Of a stretch of DNA of 64,000 nt, positions 28,785 to 37,309 are shown in pieces (position 1 is the first letter of the stretch; every line of letters begins with the position of its first letter). The notes beneath the pieces were generated by a model, which had not been told where the DNA came from, did no database searches, and worked only from the letters and a program-made list of their open reading frames with translations. Position numbers and translations under genes: made by a program. This DNA is from Pyxidicoccus parkwaysis (GTDB lineage: Bacteria > Myxococcota > Myxococcia > Myxococcales > Myxococcaceae). Location: NCBI RefSeq assembly GCF_017301735.1, contig NZ_CP071090.1, forward strand, positions 4,454,001 through 4,518,000. The letters are read 5' to 3'.

Positions 28785-30932
28785 TCAGCCCTGCTGCGGG
28801 CTCTCGTCGCCCACCAGCGCCTTGAGCCCCGCGCCCTGCGCGGCCACCGGGCTGGACGCCATCTTGTGCAGCAGCGCGGCCACCGCCAGGTTCTGCGCGT
28901 CGCCGCTCAGGCCCGGCTTGGAGAGGATCTCCTTCAGGTCCGCCGGCAGGTCCTTCTCGCCGTTGAGGTACCCGCCGAGCGCCTTCTTCAGCGACTCGCC
29001 GTGGTCCAGGGCGCCGTCCACCGCGCTGCCGAAGGACACCGCCTTCACGAAGCGCTCGAAGAACTGGCCGTCGCCGCCCACAATCTGGAACTTCGCGTTG
29101 CCGAAGGCCTTGGACAGCACCTCGGCCTGCGCGTGGGCAATGTCCTTGCGCACGCGGATGGCCTCGAGCTCCACGTCGCGCTCCTTCTGGAGGCGGAGGC
29201 GGAACTCCTCGTGCTGCTTGCCCACCCCGTCCATCAGCTTCATGGACGCGGCCTTCTCGGCGAGGCCGCGGGCCTCGGCGAGCAGCTTCTCCTGGATGGC
29301 CGCGGCCTCCGCGAGCTGCTTCTCGCGGATGGCGATGGCCTCGGCCTCGCCGCGCTTCTGGATGGCGCTGGCCTCGGCCTCCTGGATGCGGGCGCGAGCC
29401 AGGCCCTTCTCCTGCTCACCCGCGGCCTCGGCCAGCAGGCGCTCGCGGACGATGTTGGCCTGCGCGTGGCCCTGCTTCTCGATGGCGCCAGCCTCGGCCT
29501 CCTTCACACGCACCTGCGCCATGCCGAGCTTCTCGGTGGCCTGCGCGTCGGCCTCCTTCACGCGGACGTTGGCCAGGCCGTTGGCGGCGGACTCGGCCTG
29601 GATGCCCTCGGCGAGGCGCATCTTCGCCTTGGCCGTCTTGTCGGCGGCCTCGAGGTCGGCCTCGGCCAGGGTGAGCTTCTCCTTGGCCATGAACACGGCC
29701 ATCTCGCTGTTGGCCTTGGCGGCGTTGACGTCCTTGACCGTCTTCTCCTGCGCCTGGGCCTCGGCGGTGATGATGAGCGCGTCCTTGCGGCGGGTGGCCT
29801 CGGCCTTCACGCGCAGGTCCTTGATGCGCTCCTCCTCCTCCGCCACCGTCTTCTCCACGGCGATGCGGGCGCGCACCACGTCGGCGATGGCCTTCTTCTC
29901 GCCCTCCAGCGCCTTCTCCTTCGCGATGCGCTGCAGCTCCGTCTCACGCTCGCGGTTGATGGCCTCCAGCGCGCGGTCCTTCTCCACGCGCTCGGCCTCC
30001 ACGCCGACGACGCGCTCGCGGTTCTTCTGGGCCACTTCCACCTGGCGGGACTTGTTCTGCTCGTTGATGAGGATTTCCTCCTCGGCCTTGATGCGGGCCA
30101 GCTCCGCCTTGGCGTGCTCCTCCTGCTTCACGCGCTCGGCCTCGGCGGACTCGCGCGCGTGGATGCTGTCGATTTCACGCTTCTGCTTGGCGGAGGCCTC
30201 CTCGCGCTGGCGCTCGAGGGCGAAGATGGCCTCGTCCGCCTCGACGTTGCGCTTGGTGACGGCCATGCGCTCGTCCTGGCGCAGCTCGTTGGTGAAGACG
30301 TTCTGCTTCGTCGTCAGCTCGGTAATCTTCCGGATGCCCTCGGCGTCGAGGATGTTGTCCTTGTCCAGCATCTCGACGGGCGTCTGCTCCAGGAAGTCGA
30401 TGGCGCAGTCCTCCAGCATGTAGCCGTTGAGGTCCCTGCCGATGACCCGGACCACCTCGTCCTTGATTTCGTCACGCTTGGTGTAGAGCTCGACGAAGTC
30501 GAAGCTCTTGCCCACCGTCTTCAGGGCCTCGGAGAACTTGGCCTCGAAGAGGTTCTCCAGCGTGGTCTGGTCGGACGCGCGGGCGCAGCCGATGGCCTGG
30601 GCCACCTTGAGCACGTCCTCGCGCGTCTTGTTGATGCGCACGAAGAAGGTGACCTTGATGTCCGCGCGGATGTTGTCCTTGCAGATGAGGCCTTCCTTCC
30701 CGCGCCGGTCGATTTCGACCGTCTTCAGGGAGATGTCCATCACCTCGGCGCGGTTGATGATGGGGTACACCACCGTGCCGGTGAAGGTGACGTGGGGCTC
30801 GCTCTTCAGCGTGTTGACGATGAGCACCTTGCCCTGGTCCACCTGGCGGTAGAGCCGGACGATGGTGAGGGCGATACCGCCGAGGACGATGACGCCCACC
30901 GCGACAATGGGGAGTACCTGGTAGAGTTCCAT
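28785..30932 (-). CDS. Flotillin-like SPFH protein (YqiK type)
   Basis: 715 residues from the ATG at 30932, chosen for the AGGAAAGG SD and because it begins with the membrane anchor ELYQVLPIVAVGVIVLGGIA. The SPFH domain (about 30-240) includes GKVLIVNTLKSEPHVTF and DISLKTVEIDRRGKEGL. From 260 to 600 it is charged/Ala-rich coiled coil with repeats around 30 residues long (VKEAEAGAIEKQGHAQAN, IQEAEASAIQKRGEAEAI). Flotillins oligomerise into membrane microdomain scaffolds. Its neighbour upstream is the YqiJ-like partner, the same order as E. coli yqiJ-yqiK. Confidence 0.92.
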   Translation of the reverse strand: MELYQVLPIVAVGVIVLGGIALTIVRLYRQVDQGKVLIVNTLKSEPHVTFTGTVVYPIINRAEVMDISLKTVEIDRRGKEGLICKDNIRADIKVTFFVRINKTREDVLKVAQAIGCARASDQTTLENLFEAKFSEALKTVGKSFDFVELYTKRDEIKDEVVRVIGRDLNGYMLEDCAIDFLEQTPVEMLDKDNILDAEGIRKITELTTKQNVFTNELRQDERMAVTKRNVEADEAIFALERQREEASAKQKREIDSIHARESAEAERVKQEEHAKAELARIKAEEEILINEQNKSRQVEVAQKNRERVVGVEAERVEKDRALEAINRERETELQRIAKEKALEGEKKAIADVVRARIAVEKTVAEEEERIKDLRVKAEATRRKDALIITAEAQAQEKTVKDVNAAKANSEMAVFMAKEKLTLAEADLEAADKTAKAKMRLAEGIQAESAANGLANVRVKEADAQATEKLGMAQVRVKEAEAGAIEKQGHAQANIVRERLLAEAAGEQEKGLARARIQEAEASAIQKRGEAEAIAIREKQLAEAAAIQEKLLAEARGLAEKAASMKLMDGVGKQHEEFRLRLQKERDVELEAIRVRKDIAHAQAEVLSKAFGNAKFQIVGGDGQFFERFVKAVSFGSAVDGALDHGESLKKALGGYLNGEKDLPADLKEILSKPGLSGDAQNLAVAALLHKMASSPVAAQGAGLKALVGDESPQQG

Positions 30933-31053
30933 GGCCTTTCCTGTGACATGAAAACCGCGGGCCGTGAACCAAGCTCCGGAAGTCCCCCGCAAAAGCCTTC
31001 CGGTTGTGTTGTGCCGGCCGCCGCCCTCCCAAAGGGCAGCCGCCGGAAGCCTT

Positions 31054-31881
31054 TCAGTGACGCGCCCTCGCGCGAGCGATGCTCGCGGCCTTGCTCGGGT
31101 CCTCGAGCTGCTTCAGCTCCTCGGGGAGGAGCCAGTCCACCGGCTCCACCTCGTAGACGTGGCGCTCGGCGTCGTAGCCGAGGATGAGCGCCGGGTCGCC
31201 GCGCTTGAGGCCATTGGCCTTGGCGCAGACGACGTTGAGGATGAGGCCCGCGCCTCCGTCCTCGAAGGTGGCATGGCCGAAGCGGTCCGTGACGCTGCCG
31301 CTGGAGATGTTGCAGACGCGGCCCATCAACTCCTCGCGCCCGGGCGCGCGCTGCACCACGAAGACGGGGCGCAGGGGCCGCACGGCGAAGCTGGAGAGGA
31401 CCAGCGCCGCGACGAAGCACGCGAGGCCCAGCGTGCCGTTGGTGAGCCATGTCGGAAGCCGTCCGTCCACGGCAGCGTGCACCGGGCCCGCGCTCAGCAG
31501 CGACAGCGTCCAGGAGATGAAGCCCACGAGGCTGACGGACACCGTGAGGGGGATGCCCGCGAAGCCCAGCGCCGCGAGGATGCCGCCGTCCACATCCGCC
31601 GAGTGGTCATGCCCATGCGCGGCCGCGGCCTTCACGCCGCCCTCCAGCGCCCCGCCCGCCGCCTTCGCCCCGCCCTCCAGCGCGCTGCCCGCCGCCTTGA
31701 GCCCTCCCTGGAGCGCACCGCTGGCGGCCTTCGCGCCGCTCTCGAAGTCGAGGTGTCCGTCGAGGACGTCAATGCCTACCGCGCCGATGATGACGAAGAG
31801 CCAGTACGTCAGCACCACGCCCATGACGATGGTGAAGACGGCGGTCGGGTAGGCCAGGATGGCTGTCAGAAACTCAGTCAT
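31054..31881 (-). CDS. YqiJ-like OB-fold membrane protein
   Basis: 275 residues from the ATG at 31881 (an in-frame ATG at 31890 also exists). The N-terminal membrane segments (FTIVMGVVLTYWLFVIIGAV) lead to a linker of about 3.5 copies of an 11-residue unit GxKAAxGALxG, then a HGHDH motif, two more hydrophobic segments (about 150-190) and a C-terminal OB-like domain (LMGRVCNISSGSVTDRFG, AERHVYEVEPVDWLLPEE). NfeD/YqiJ proteins pair with SPFH proteins. First gene of the unit; the flotillin ATG lies 121 bases beyond its stop. Confidence 0.8.
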   Translation of the reverse strand: MTEFLTAILAYPTAVFTIVMGVVLTYWLFVIIGAVGIDVLDGHLDFESGAKAASGALQGGLKAAGSALEGGAKAAGGALEGGVKAAAAHGHDHSADVDGGILAALGFAGIPLTVSVSLVGFISWTLSLLSAGPVHAAVDGRLPTWLTNGTLGLACFVAALVLSSFAVRPLRPVFVVQRAPGREELMGRVCNISSGSVTDRFGHATFEDGGAGLILNVVCAKANGLKRGDPALILGYDAERHVYEVEPVDWLLPEELKQLEDPSKAASIARARARH

Positions 31882-31922
31882 GGCTCGCACCGCACTCTAA
31901 ACGAGCCTTATTCCCATCGAAA

Positions 31923-31980
31923 ACGCAGGCAGGCGCTTTTCCGCCTGAAAAGAAGGCAGGCATCCAGGCGACGCCTGCGT
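31923..31980 (-). promoter_or_regulatory. Interleaved palindromes in the leader of the YqiJ-flotillin-ATPase unit
   Basis: The arms ACGCAGGC (31923) and GCCTGCGT (31973) form an outer 8-bp repeat. Inside or overlapping are CAGGCG/CGCCTG around a TTTT-containing loop (31930-31947) and a second CAGGCG-A-CGCCTG near 31965. They cannot all form at once, as in a switchable leader. On the minus strand the last is followed by GTTTTCG before the first ATG. Confidence 0.4.
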
Positions 31981-32059
31981 TGCCGTGTGGCCCGGGGCTG
32001 TGCACCTCACGAGAGCCCCCTTGCATGGTGCCAGGGGTGTCTCCCTGTACCCCGGACCC

Positions 32060-33175
32060 ATGCTGATGCACGCCGAGCCCACCTCACCGACGACGGAGCC
32101 CCGGAAGGCCGAGCGGCACCGGGCGCAGGGAGAGACGCAGCTCGAGCGGCTCCAGCGCACGGGCCTGCGGAGGCTGGGCACCGCGAAGCGCGGCTTCCAC
32201 TACGTGCGCGCGGACGGGAAGGCGGCGTCGAAGGCGGACCGCGAGCGCATCGAGGCGATGCGGCTTCCTCCGGCGTGGACGCAGGTGTCCATCTCCCCGG
32301 CCCATTCCGCGCGCCTGCAGGCGGTGGGCATGGACGCGGCGGGGCGGTGGCAGTACCGCTACCACGCGACGCACCGGAAGCGGCGGGACGAGGCGAAGTT
32401 CCAGCGCATCGTCGACTTCGCGCGGGCGCTGCCCCGGATGCGGCGGCGCGTGAATGCGGACCTTCGCAAGCAGGGGCTGGGCCGGGACAAGGTGCTGGCC
32501 TGCATGCTGCGCATCCTCGGCACGTGCTTCATCCGCCCCGGCAGCCAGCAGTACGCGGACGAGCATGGCAGCTTCGGGCTGGCCACGCTGCGCAGGCGGC
32601 ACGTGCGCGTGGCGGGCGACACGGTGACGTTCGACTTCCCGGGCAAGAGCGGCAAGCATCAGCACCGGCAGCTCAAAGACAGGCGCGTGGCGAGCATCGT
32701 CCGTCAGTTGATGAAGGTACCCGGGCGCGACGTCTTCAAGTTCGTGCTGGATGACGGCGCCGTGGTGGACGTGCGGCGGCGCCACCTCAACGAGTACATC
32801 CAGGAGGTCATGGGCCCGGGCTTCAGCGCCAAGGACTTCCGCACCTGGGCTGGGACGCTCATCTGCGCGTGCGCGCTGGCCCGGGCTCGCGAGCGCGTGA
32901 AGAAGGAGGCCGGTGGTGAGGACGGCCTCGTGAAGAAGACCGCCCTCAAGAAGACCATGGTGGCCGCGGTGAAGGAGGCCGCCGCGCACCTGGGCAATAC
33001 GCCCGCGGTGGCGAAGTCCTCGTACATCTACCCGTCCGTGCTGGCCATGTTCGAGCGTGGCCAGGTGGTGGACCGCTACTTCGAGTCGGTGGACGAGCTC
33101 GCCGCGACGACGAGCGAGGGCCTCCACTGCTCGGAGAAGGCCCTGCTCGACATGCTCGACGAGGCGAAGCACTGA
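32060..33175 (+). CDS. DNA topoisomerase IB
   Basis: 371 residues from the ATG at 32060; the frame is open further upstream without a better start. The N-terminal domain has GTAKRGFHYVRADGK and the DNA-binding region YRYHATHRKRRDEAKFQRI. Catalytic residues fit the poxvirus-like bacterial type IB: Arg in RILGTCFIRPGS, Lys in DFPGKSGKHQHRQL, Arg in KDFRTWAGT and Tyr322 in KSSYIYPSV, which would form the 3'-phosphotyrosine. It relaxes supercoils of both signs. An insertion of basic residues (RVKKEAGGEDGLVKKTALKK) sits before the Tyr. Convergent with the O-methyltransferase. Confidence 0.92.
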   Translation: MLMHAEPTSPTTEPRKAERHRAQGETQLERLQRTGLRRLGTAKRGFHYVRADGKAASKADRERIEAMRLPPAWTQVSISPAHSARLQAVGMDAAGRWQYRYHATHRKRRDEAKFQRIVDFARALPRMRRRVNADLRKQGLGRDKVLACMLRILGTCFIRPGSQQYADEHGSFGLATLRRRHVRVAGDTVTFDFPGKSGKHQHRQLKDRRVASIVRQLMKVPGRDVFKFVLDDGAVVDVRRRHLNEYIQEVMGPGFSAKDFRTWAGTLICACALARARERVKKEAGGEDGLVKKTALKKTMVAAVKEAAAHLGNTPAVAKSSYIYPSVLAMFERGQVVDRYFESVDELAATTSEGLHCSEKALLDMLDEAKH

Positions 33176-33203
33176 CGCGGGCGGAAGGCGCCCGCGCGTG
33201 ACG

Positions 33204-34241
33204 TCAGGCCGGGACGAGCTCGACGACGCTCGGAGGCATGACGGTGGGCAGGATGCGGGAGACCTTCATCCCGGCCCTGCGCGCCAGCGCCGAGTATTCG
33301 GCCTCGGTGCGCTCCTGCCCGCCCACGAGCACGAGCATCGCCATGTCGTAGAGGTTGCCGAAGTGCATCGCGTTGTCGCCCGGCAGCACCGTCTCCACGA
33401 CGAGCAACCGCGAGTCCGGCCGCATCGCGTCGCGGATGTTCTCGAGGATGCGCAGGCTCTTCTCGTCGTCCCAATCGTGGAGGATCTGCGACAGGATGTA
33501 GATGTCCTTGCCCTTCGGAATGCTGGCGAAGAAGTCGCCGTCGACGACGTCGCAGCGCTCCGCCAATCCCATCGAGGCGATGCGCGGACGCGCCTCGGCC
33601 GTCACGTGGGGCATCTCGAAGATGGTGCCGTGGATGGCCGGGTGCGCCTTGAGCACGTGCGAGATGAGCGTGCCGGTGCCGCCGCCCACGTCGACGACGG
33701 TGCGGGCCTGGCTGAAGTCATACGCATTCACCACGGCGGGCGCGTTGAGCGTCTGGTACGCGGCCATGCTGCCATTGAAGATGGCGGCGTCCTCCGGGTG
33801 CGCGGACAGATAGTTGAAGAACGAGTCGCCCATGAACTTCTCGACGGACGGCAGGCCCGTCTGGAGCGAGGTCTTCAAGTCCCCCCACGCCTGCCAGGAC
33901 AGCAGGTGGCCATGAGCGCGCAGCGAGCCGTACACGGAGCCAGGGTTGTCCTGGCGCAGCATCTGACCCAATTCGGTGAGCCCCCAGCAGTCGCTCTGCT
34001 CGTCCTTTCGCAGCACCCCCAGGCCGCTGAGAAGACGGAACATGCGACGGAGCGAGGGAGCGTGCGTGCCGCACGACTTCGCGAGCTCTTCCACCGACTT
34101 CGGCACGTCGCCGATGGTGTCGGCGATGCCCAGCTCGGCCATGATTTGCAGACAACGAGAAACCCAGAAGCCGTACACCATCTGCGTCATGATGAGGGCT
34201 GCGGGCGGGGGACTGTTGGCGGGACGGGGATGCTGGCTCAT
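33204..34241 (-). CDS. SAM-dependent O-methyltransferase (acetylserotonin-OMT-like)
   Basis: 345 residues. The N-terminal dimerisation winged helix (LQIMAELGIADTIGDVPKSV) is followed by the Rossmann SAM domain with VVDVGGGTGTLISHVL, the acidic DGDFFASIPKG and the catalytic-His region LSQILHDWDDEKS. This is the methyltransf_2 architecture used for hydroxyl groups of aromatic or polyketide substrates. SD AGAAGGACTCC precedes the ATG. The divergent 2OG-Fe(II) oxygenase starts 76 bases away, so the two may be co-regulated tailoring enzymes; substrate unknown. Confidence 0.9.
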   Translation of the reverse strand: MSQHPRPANSPPPAALIMTQMVYGFWVSRCLQIMAELGIADTIGDVPKSVEELAKSCGTHAPSLRRMFRLLSGLGVLRKDEQSDCWGLTELGQMLRQDNPGSVYGSLRAHGHLLSWQAWGDLKTSLQTGLPSVEKFMGDSFFNYLSAHPEDAAIFNGSMAAYQTLNAPAVVNAYDFSQARTVVDVGGGTGTLISHVLKAHPAIHGTIFEMPHVTAEARPRIASMGLAERCDVVDGDFFASIPKGKDIYILSQILHDWDDEKSLRILENIRDAMRPDSRLLVVETVLPGDNAMHFGNLYDMAMLVLVGGQERTEAEYSALARRAGMKVSRILPTVMPPSVVELVPA

Positions 34242-34317
34242 GGAGTCCTTCTGGGGGAAGGGAAGGAACGACAGCGCTGGAACCTAGAAGGTAGGCTGTA
34301 AAATCGCTATTGGTCTG

Positions 34318-35070
34318 TTGAACACGTCTCCCGGTTTTCCTTCCGTGCGCGCGTACACGACTCACCGTGAAGCTATACCCAAACCGGACCTGGAGTCGCT
34401 CCGGGGGGCCCTGTTCGGCTCGCGGTTCGTCGCGCGCAGCCCGCTGATGGGGACGTTCCAGGCCAGTCGGGGCTTCGCCTTCATCTTCACACACGAGGGC
34501 CGTGCCACCCTGGAGGCGCGCTTCCCGTTCCTGTCTTGCTACCTGGCGAGGGTGTTGGATCCCACCAGTGCTCGCGGGTTGTTGCCGTGGCGCGAGCGGC
34601 TGCTGGGACGGAGGAAGGACCGTGTCCTACCCAACGCCTTCTACCTGAACCTGCTCCTGCTGGACGCGGGCACGGGGGTGGGCCGGCACATCGACGCGAC
34701 GCTCCAGGGGCCCAGCGGCGTGCCCGACGCGACGCCCCAGTACGTGAGCGTGCTGTACCTCCAGGTGCCGGAGCGCGCGAAGGGCGGCGAGCTCTGCCTG
34801 ATGCACGACGACGCGCCGGTGGGCGAGGTGCGCCCGCGCGAGGGGATGCTGCTGCACTTCCGCGGGGACTTGCAGCACGAGGTGCGGCCCTTCACCGGAG
34901 GCCCCGAGGGCGCGCGGCGGGCGAGCCTCGTGTGCGAGCAGTACGCCTTCCCTCCCGAGGCGCTCGCGCGCATTCCCACCTTCCGCATCCACTCCAAGGC
35001 GGGCTTCGCCGCGTACCTCGACGACTGGCGCGAGCGGCCGGAGCGCGGCTCCGTGGGAGAGCTGGAGTAG
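34318..35070 (+). CDS. 2OG-Fe(II) dioxygenase
   Basis: 250 residues if the TTG at 34318 is used; a GTG at 34345 is the alternative, and neither has a clear SD. The double-stranded beta-helix core has the iron ligands in VGRHIDATL (H-x-D) and the distal His in LLHFRGDLQHEVRPF, with a downstream Arg in RRASLVCEQYAF for 2-oxoglutarate. Closest in style to prolyl-4-hydroxylase-like oxygenases. Target is not evident. A DUF1330 gene follows 68 bases downstream. Confidence 0.75.
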   Translation: MNTSPGFPSVRAYTTHREAIPKPDLESLRGALFGSRFVARSPLMGTFQASRGFAFIFTHEGRATLEARFPFLSCYLARVLDPTSARGLLPWRERLLGRRKDRVLPNAFYLNLLLLDAGTGVGRHIDATLQGPSGVPDATPQYVSVLYLQVPERAKGGELCLMHDDAPVGEVRPREGMLLHFRGDLQHEVRPFTGGPEGARRASLVCEQYAFPPEALARIPTFRIHSKAGFAAYLDDWRERPERGSVGELE

Positions 35071-35138
35071 CCCGGTTGCGAATTCGGCGACAATGGAGCG
35101 AGGCCCCGTCCCGGGGCACTCACCGCCGAGGAGGCACC

Positions 35139-35516
35139 GTGGCCGTCGATCCGAATCACAGCGACATCCAGCGCTTCGTACAGGAAGACCCGGGGGGGCC
35201 CGTGGTCATGCTGAACCTGGTGCGGTTCAAGCAGGACGGGCGCGCGTCCTATGAGGCGTATGCGAACGCCGTCATGCCCTTCCTGCTCAAGGCCGGCGGC
35301 CAGCCGCTCTACGCCGGGGACGGCTCCACCGCGCTGGTGGCCGAGCCCGGGCAGACGTGGGACGCGGTGCTGCTGGTGCGCTACCCGAGTCGCGCCGCCT
35401 TCCTGAAGATGGTGGCGGACCCGGAGTACCAGCGCATCTCCCACCTGCGCACGGAAGCGCTCCACGAGGCCGTGCTCCAGGCGACGACCCCGTGGGCGAC
35501 GTCACCTGAATCCTGA
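35139..35516 (+). CDS. DUF1330 family protein
   Basis: 125 residues from a GTG with a full SD (GAGGAGG) five bases upstream. It shows the DUF1330 dimeric ferredoxin-like pattern: PVVMLNLVRFKQDGRASYEA, LYAGDGSTALVAEPGQTWDA and VRYPSRAAFLKMVADPEYQR. Members are small cytoplasmic alpha/beta-barrel proteins of unknown function. Its stop lies one base from the stop of the convergent amidase. Confidence 0.85.
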   Translation: MAVDPNHSDIQRFVQEDPGGPVVMLNLVRFKQDGRASYEAYANAVMPFLLKAGGQPLYAGDGSTALVAEPGQTWDAVLLVRYPSRAAFLKMVADPEYQRISHLRTEALHEAVLQATTPWATSPES

Positions 35517-35517
35517 A

Positions 35518-37200
35518 TCAGGTGGATGCCTTCAGGCGCAGGTCCGCCGAGGGGGCGAACGTGGGCGGGCGGCGGTGGCGTGACGCCTGCTCGTAGGCAT
35601 ACGCGAGCTTCAGCAGCGTGGGCTCGCTCCAGGCGCGGCCGATGAAGGACAGCCCCACCGGGAGCCCGAAGACGTAGCCTGCGGGCACGGTGATGGTGGC
35701 GTAGCCCGACACGGCCGCGGGCGTGGAGCTGCTGCCCAGCCAGTGGTCGCCATTCACGAGGTCGATGAGGCCCGGCGGCGCCTGCGTGGGAGCGATGAGC
35801 GCGTCCAGCTTGTGCTTCGCCATCACCGCGTCCAGGCCCTGCTCGCGCGACAGCTTGCGGCAGTCCGCCAGCGCCTTGCGGTACTTCTTGTCCGTCAGCG
35901 GGCCCTTCGCCTGCGCCATGTGCAACAGCTCCTGGCCGAAGTACGCCAGCTCGGTGGAGCGGTGCGTGTCGTTGAACTGGATGAGGTCCGCGAGCGTGCG
36001 CGGGTGCGTCCCCTCCCCCAGCCCAGCGAGGTACGCCTCCAGGTCCGCCTTGAACTCGAAGAGCAGCACCTCGAACTCGGGCTCGTCCAGCTTCGCGGCC
36101 GTGGGGATGGGGGCGTCGACGATGGTGGCGCCCCGAGACTTCATCAGCTCAATCGCCTGCTCCACCAGCGCGTCGGTGGGCCCGTGGTAGCCGAAGAAGC
36201 GCTCGCGCGGCACGCCGATGCGCGCGCCCTGGAGGCCGTTGGGGTCCAGGAACTTCGTGTAGTCCGCGTGGGCCTTGCCCTGGCTCGCGGCGGTGGCGGC
36301 GTCGGATGGGTCGATGCCTGCCAGCACGGAGAGCAGCGCCGCCGCGTCCGCCACGGTGCGCGTCATGGGGCCCGCGGTGTCCTGCGTGTGCGAGATGGGG
36401 ATGATGCCGGAGCGGCTCACGAGCCCCACCGTGGGCTTGAGCCCCACGAGCGAGCTGGCCGCCGAGGGCGACACCACGGAGCCGTCCGTCTCCGTGCCCA
36501 CGGCCACCGCGCAGAAGTTGGCGGCAGCCGCGACACCCGAGCCCGAGCTGGAGCCCGACGGCGTGCGGTCCAGCGCATACGCATTGCGCGTCTGCCCTCC
36601 CCGTCCGCTCCAGCCGCTGGAGGACTTCGTGGAGCGGAAGTTCGCCCACTCGCTCAGGTTCGTCTTGCCGAGGATGACCGCGCCCGCGGCGCGCAGGCGC
36701 TCGACGATGAAGGCGTCGCGCTGGGGCTTCGCGCCCACGAGCGCGAGCGAGCCGGCCGTCGTCTCCATGCGGTCCGCGGTGGCGATGTTGTCCTTGATGA
36801 GCACGGGGATGCCGTGCAGCGGCCCGCGCGGCCCCTTCTCCTTGCGCTCCTTGTCGAGCGCCGCGGCGATGGCGAGCGCGTCCGGGTTCAGCTCGATGAC
36901 GGACAGCAGCGGGAGGTCTCCCTTGCGGTCCAGCTCGTTGATGCGCGCGAGGTAGCGCTCCGCGAGCCCGTGCGCGGTGTACTTCCCGGACTTCATGCCC
37001 GCCTGGAGGTCCACGACGGTGGCCTCCTCCAGCTCGAAGGGCTTCGCGGCCTGAGTGGACGCGGACGACGGCGCGGACGCGGTGGGGGCCTGCGCGTGGG
37101 ACTCCAACGTGACGAGGGCGGTGGCCGCGGCCGTGCCGCCGAGGAAGGCGCGGCGGCTGAAGGCCGAGGGGGAGCTGCCAGCGGGAGTGGGCTTCTTCAT
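35518..37200 (-). CDS. Tat-exported amidase (amidase signature family)
   Basis: 560 residues from the ATG at 37200, which starts a Tat signal (SRRAFLGGTAAATALV, ending AQA). Amidase signature residues are visible: Lys in GIPVLIKDN, the Gly/Ser-rich loop PSGSSSGSGVAAAA, and the nucleophile Ser region GTETDGSVVSPSAASSLVGL. The family hydrolyses amide bonds of varied substrates. Export means it acts in the periplasm or outside. Longer starts are open but would hide the Tat signal. Confidence 0.92.
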   Translation of the reverse strand: MKKPTPAGSSPSAFSRRAFLGGTAAATALVTLESHAQAPTASAPSSASTQAAKPFELEEATVVDLQAGMKSGKYTAHGLAERYLARINELDRKGDLPLLSVIELNPDALAIAAALDKERKEKGPRGPLHGIPVLIKDNIATADRMETTAGSLALVGAKPQRDAFIVERLRAAGAVILGKTNLSEWANFRSTKSSSGWSGRGGQTRNAYALDRTPSGSSSGSGVAAAANFCAVAVGTETDGSVVSPSAASSLVGLKPTVGLVSRSGIIPISHTQDTAGPMTRTVADAAALLSVLAGIDPSDAATAASQGKAHADYTKFLDPNGLQGARIGVPRERFFGYHGPTDALVEQAIELMKSRGATIVDAPIPTAAKLDEPEFEVLLFEFKADLEAYLAGLGEGTHPRTLADLIQFNDTHRSTELAYFGQELLHMAQAKGPLTDKKYRKALADCRKLSREQGLDAVMAKHKLDALIAPTQAPPGLIDLVNGDHWLGSSSTPAAVSGYATITVPAGYVFGLPVGLSFIGRAWSEPTLLKLAYAYEQASRHRRPPTFAPSADLRLKAST

Positions 37201-37309
37201 GGGGTGCGGCGCACTACAGCAGCGGCGCGAGGACGGTCGCAAGGCGCGCCGTGTCCATGCGAGAAGCACCGCGCGCGGGGACACGGCCTGCTACCTTGCC
37301 GGGCCCGAT

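Noticed and set aside
32060..33175. Tyrosine recombinase (integrase)
   Set aside because: The Arg/Lys/Arg/Tyr arrangement and the N-terminal domain fit topoisomerase IB; no attachment repeats or mobile genes surround it.
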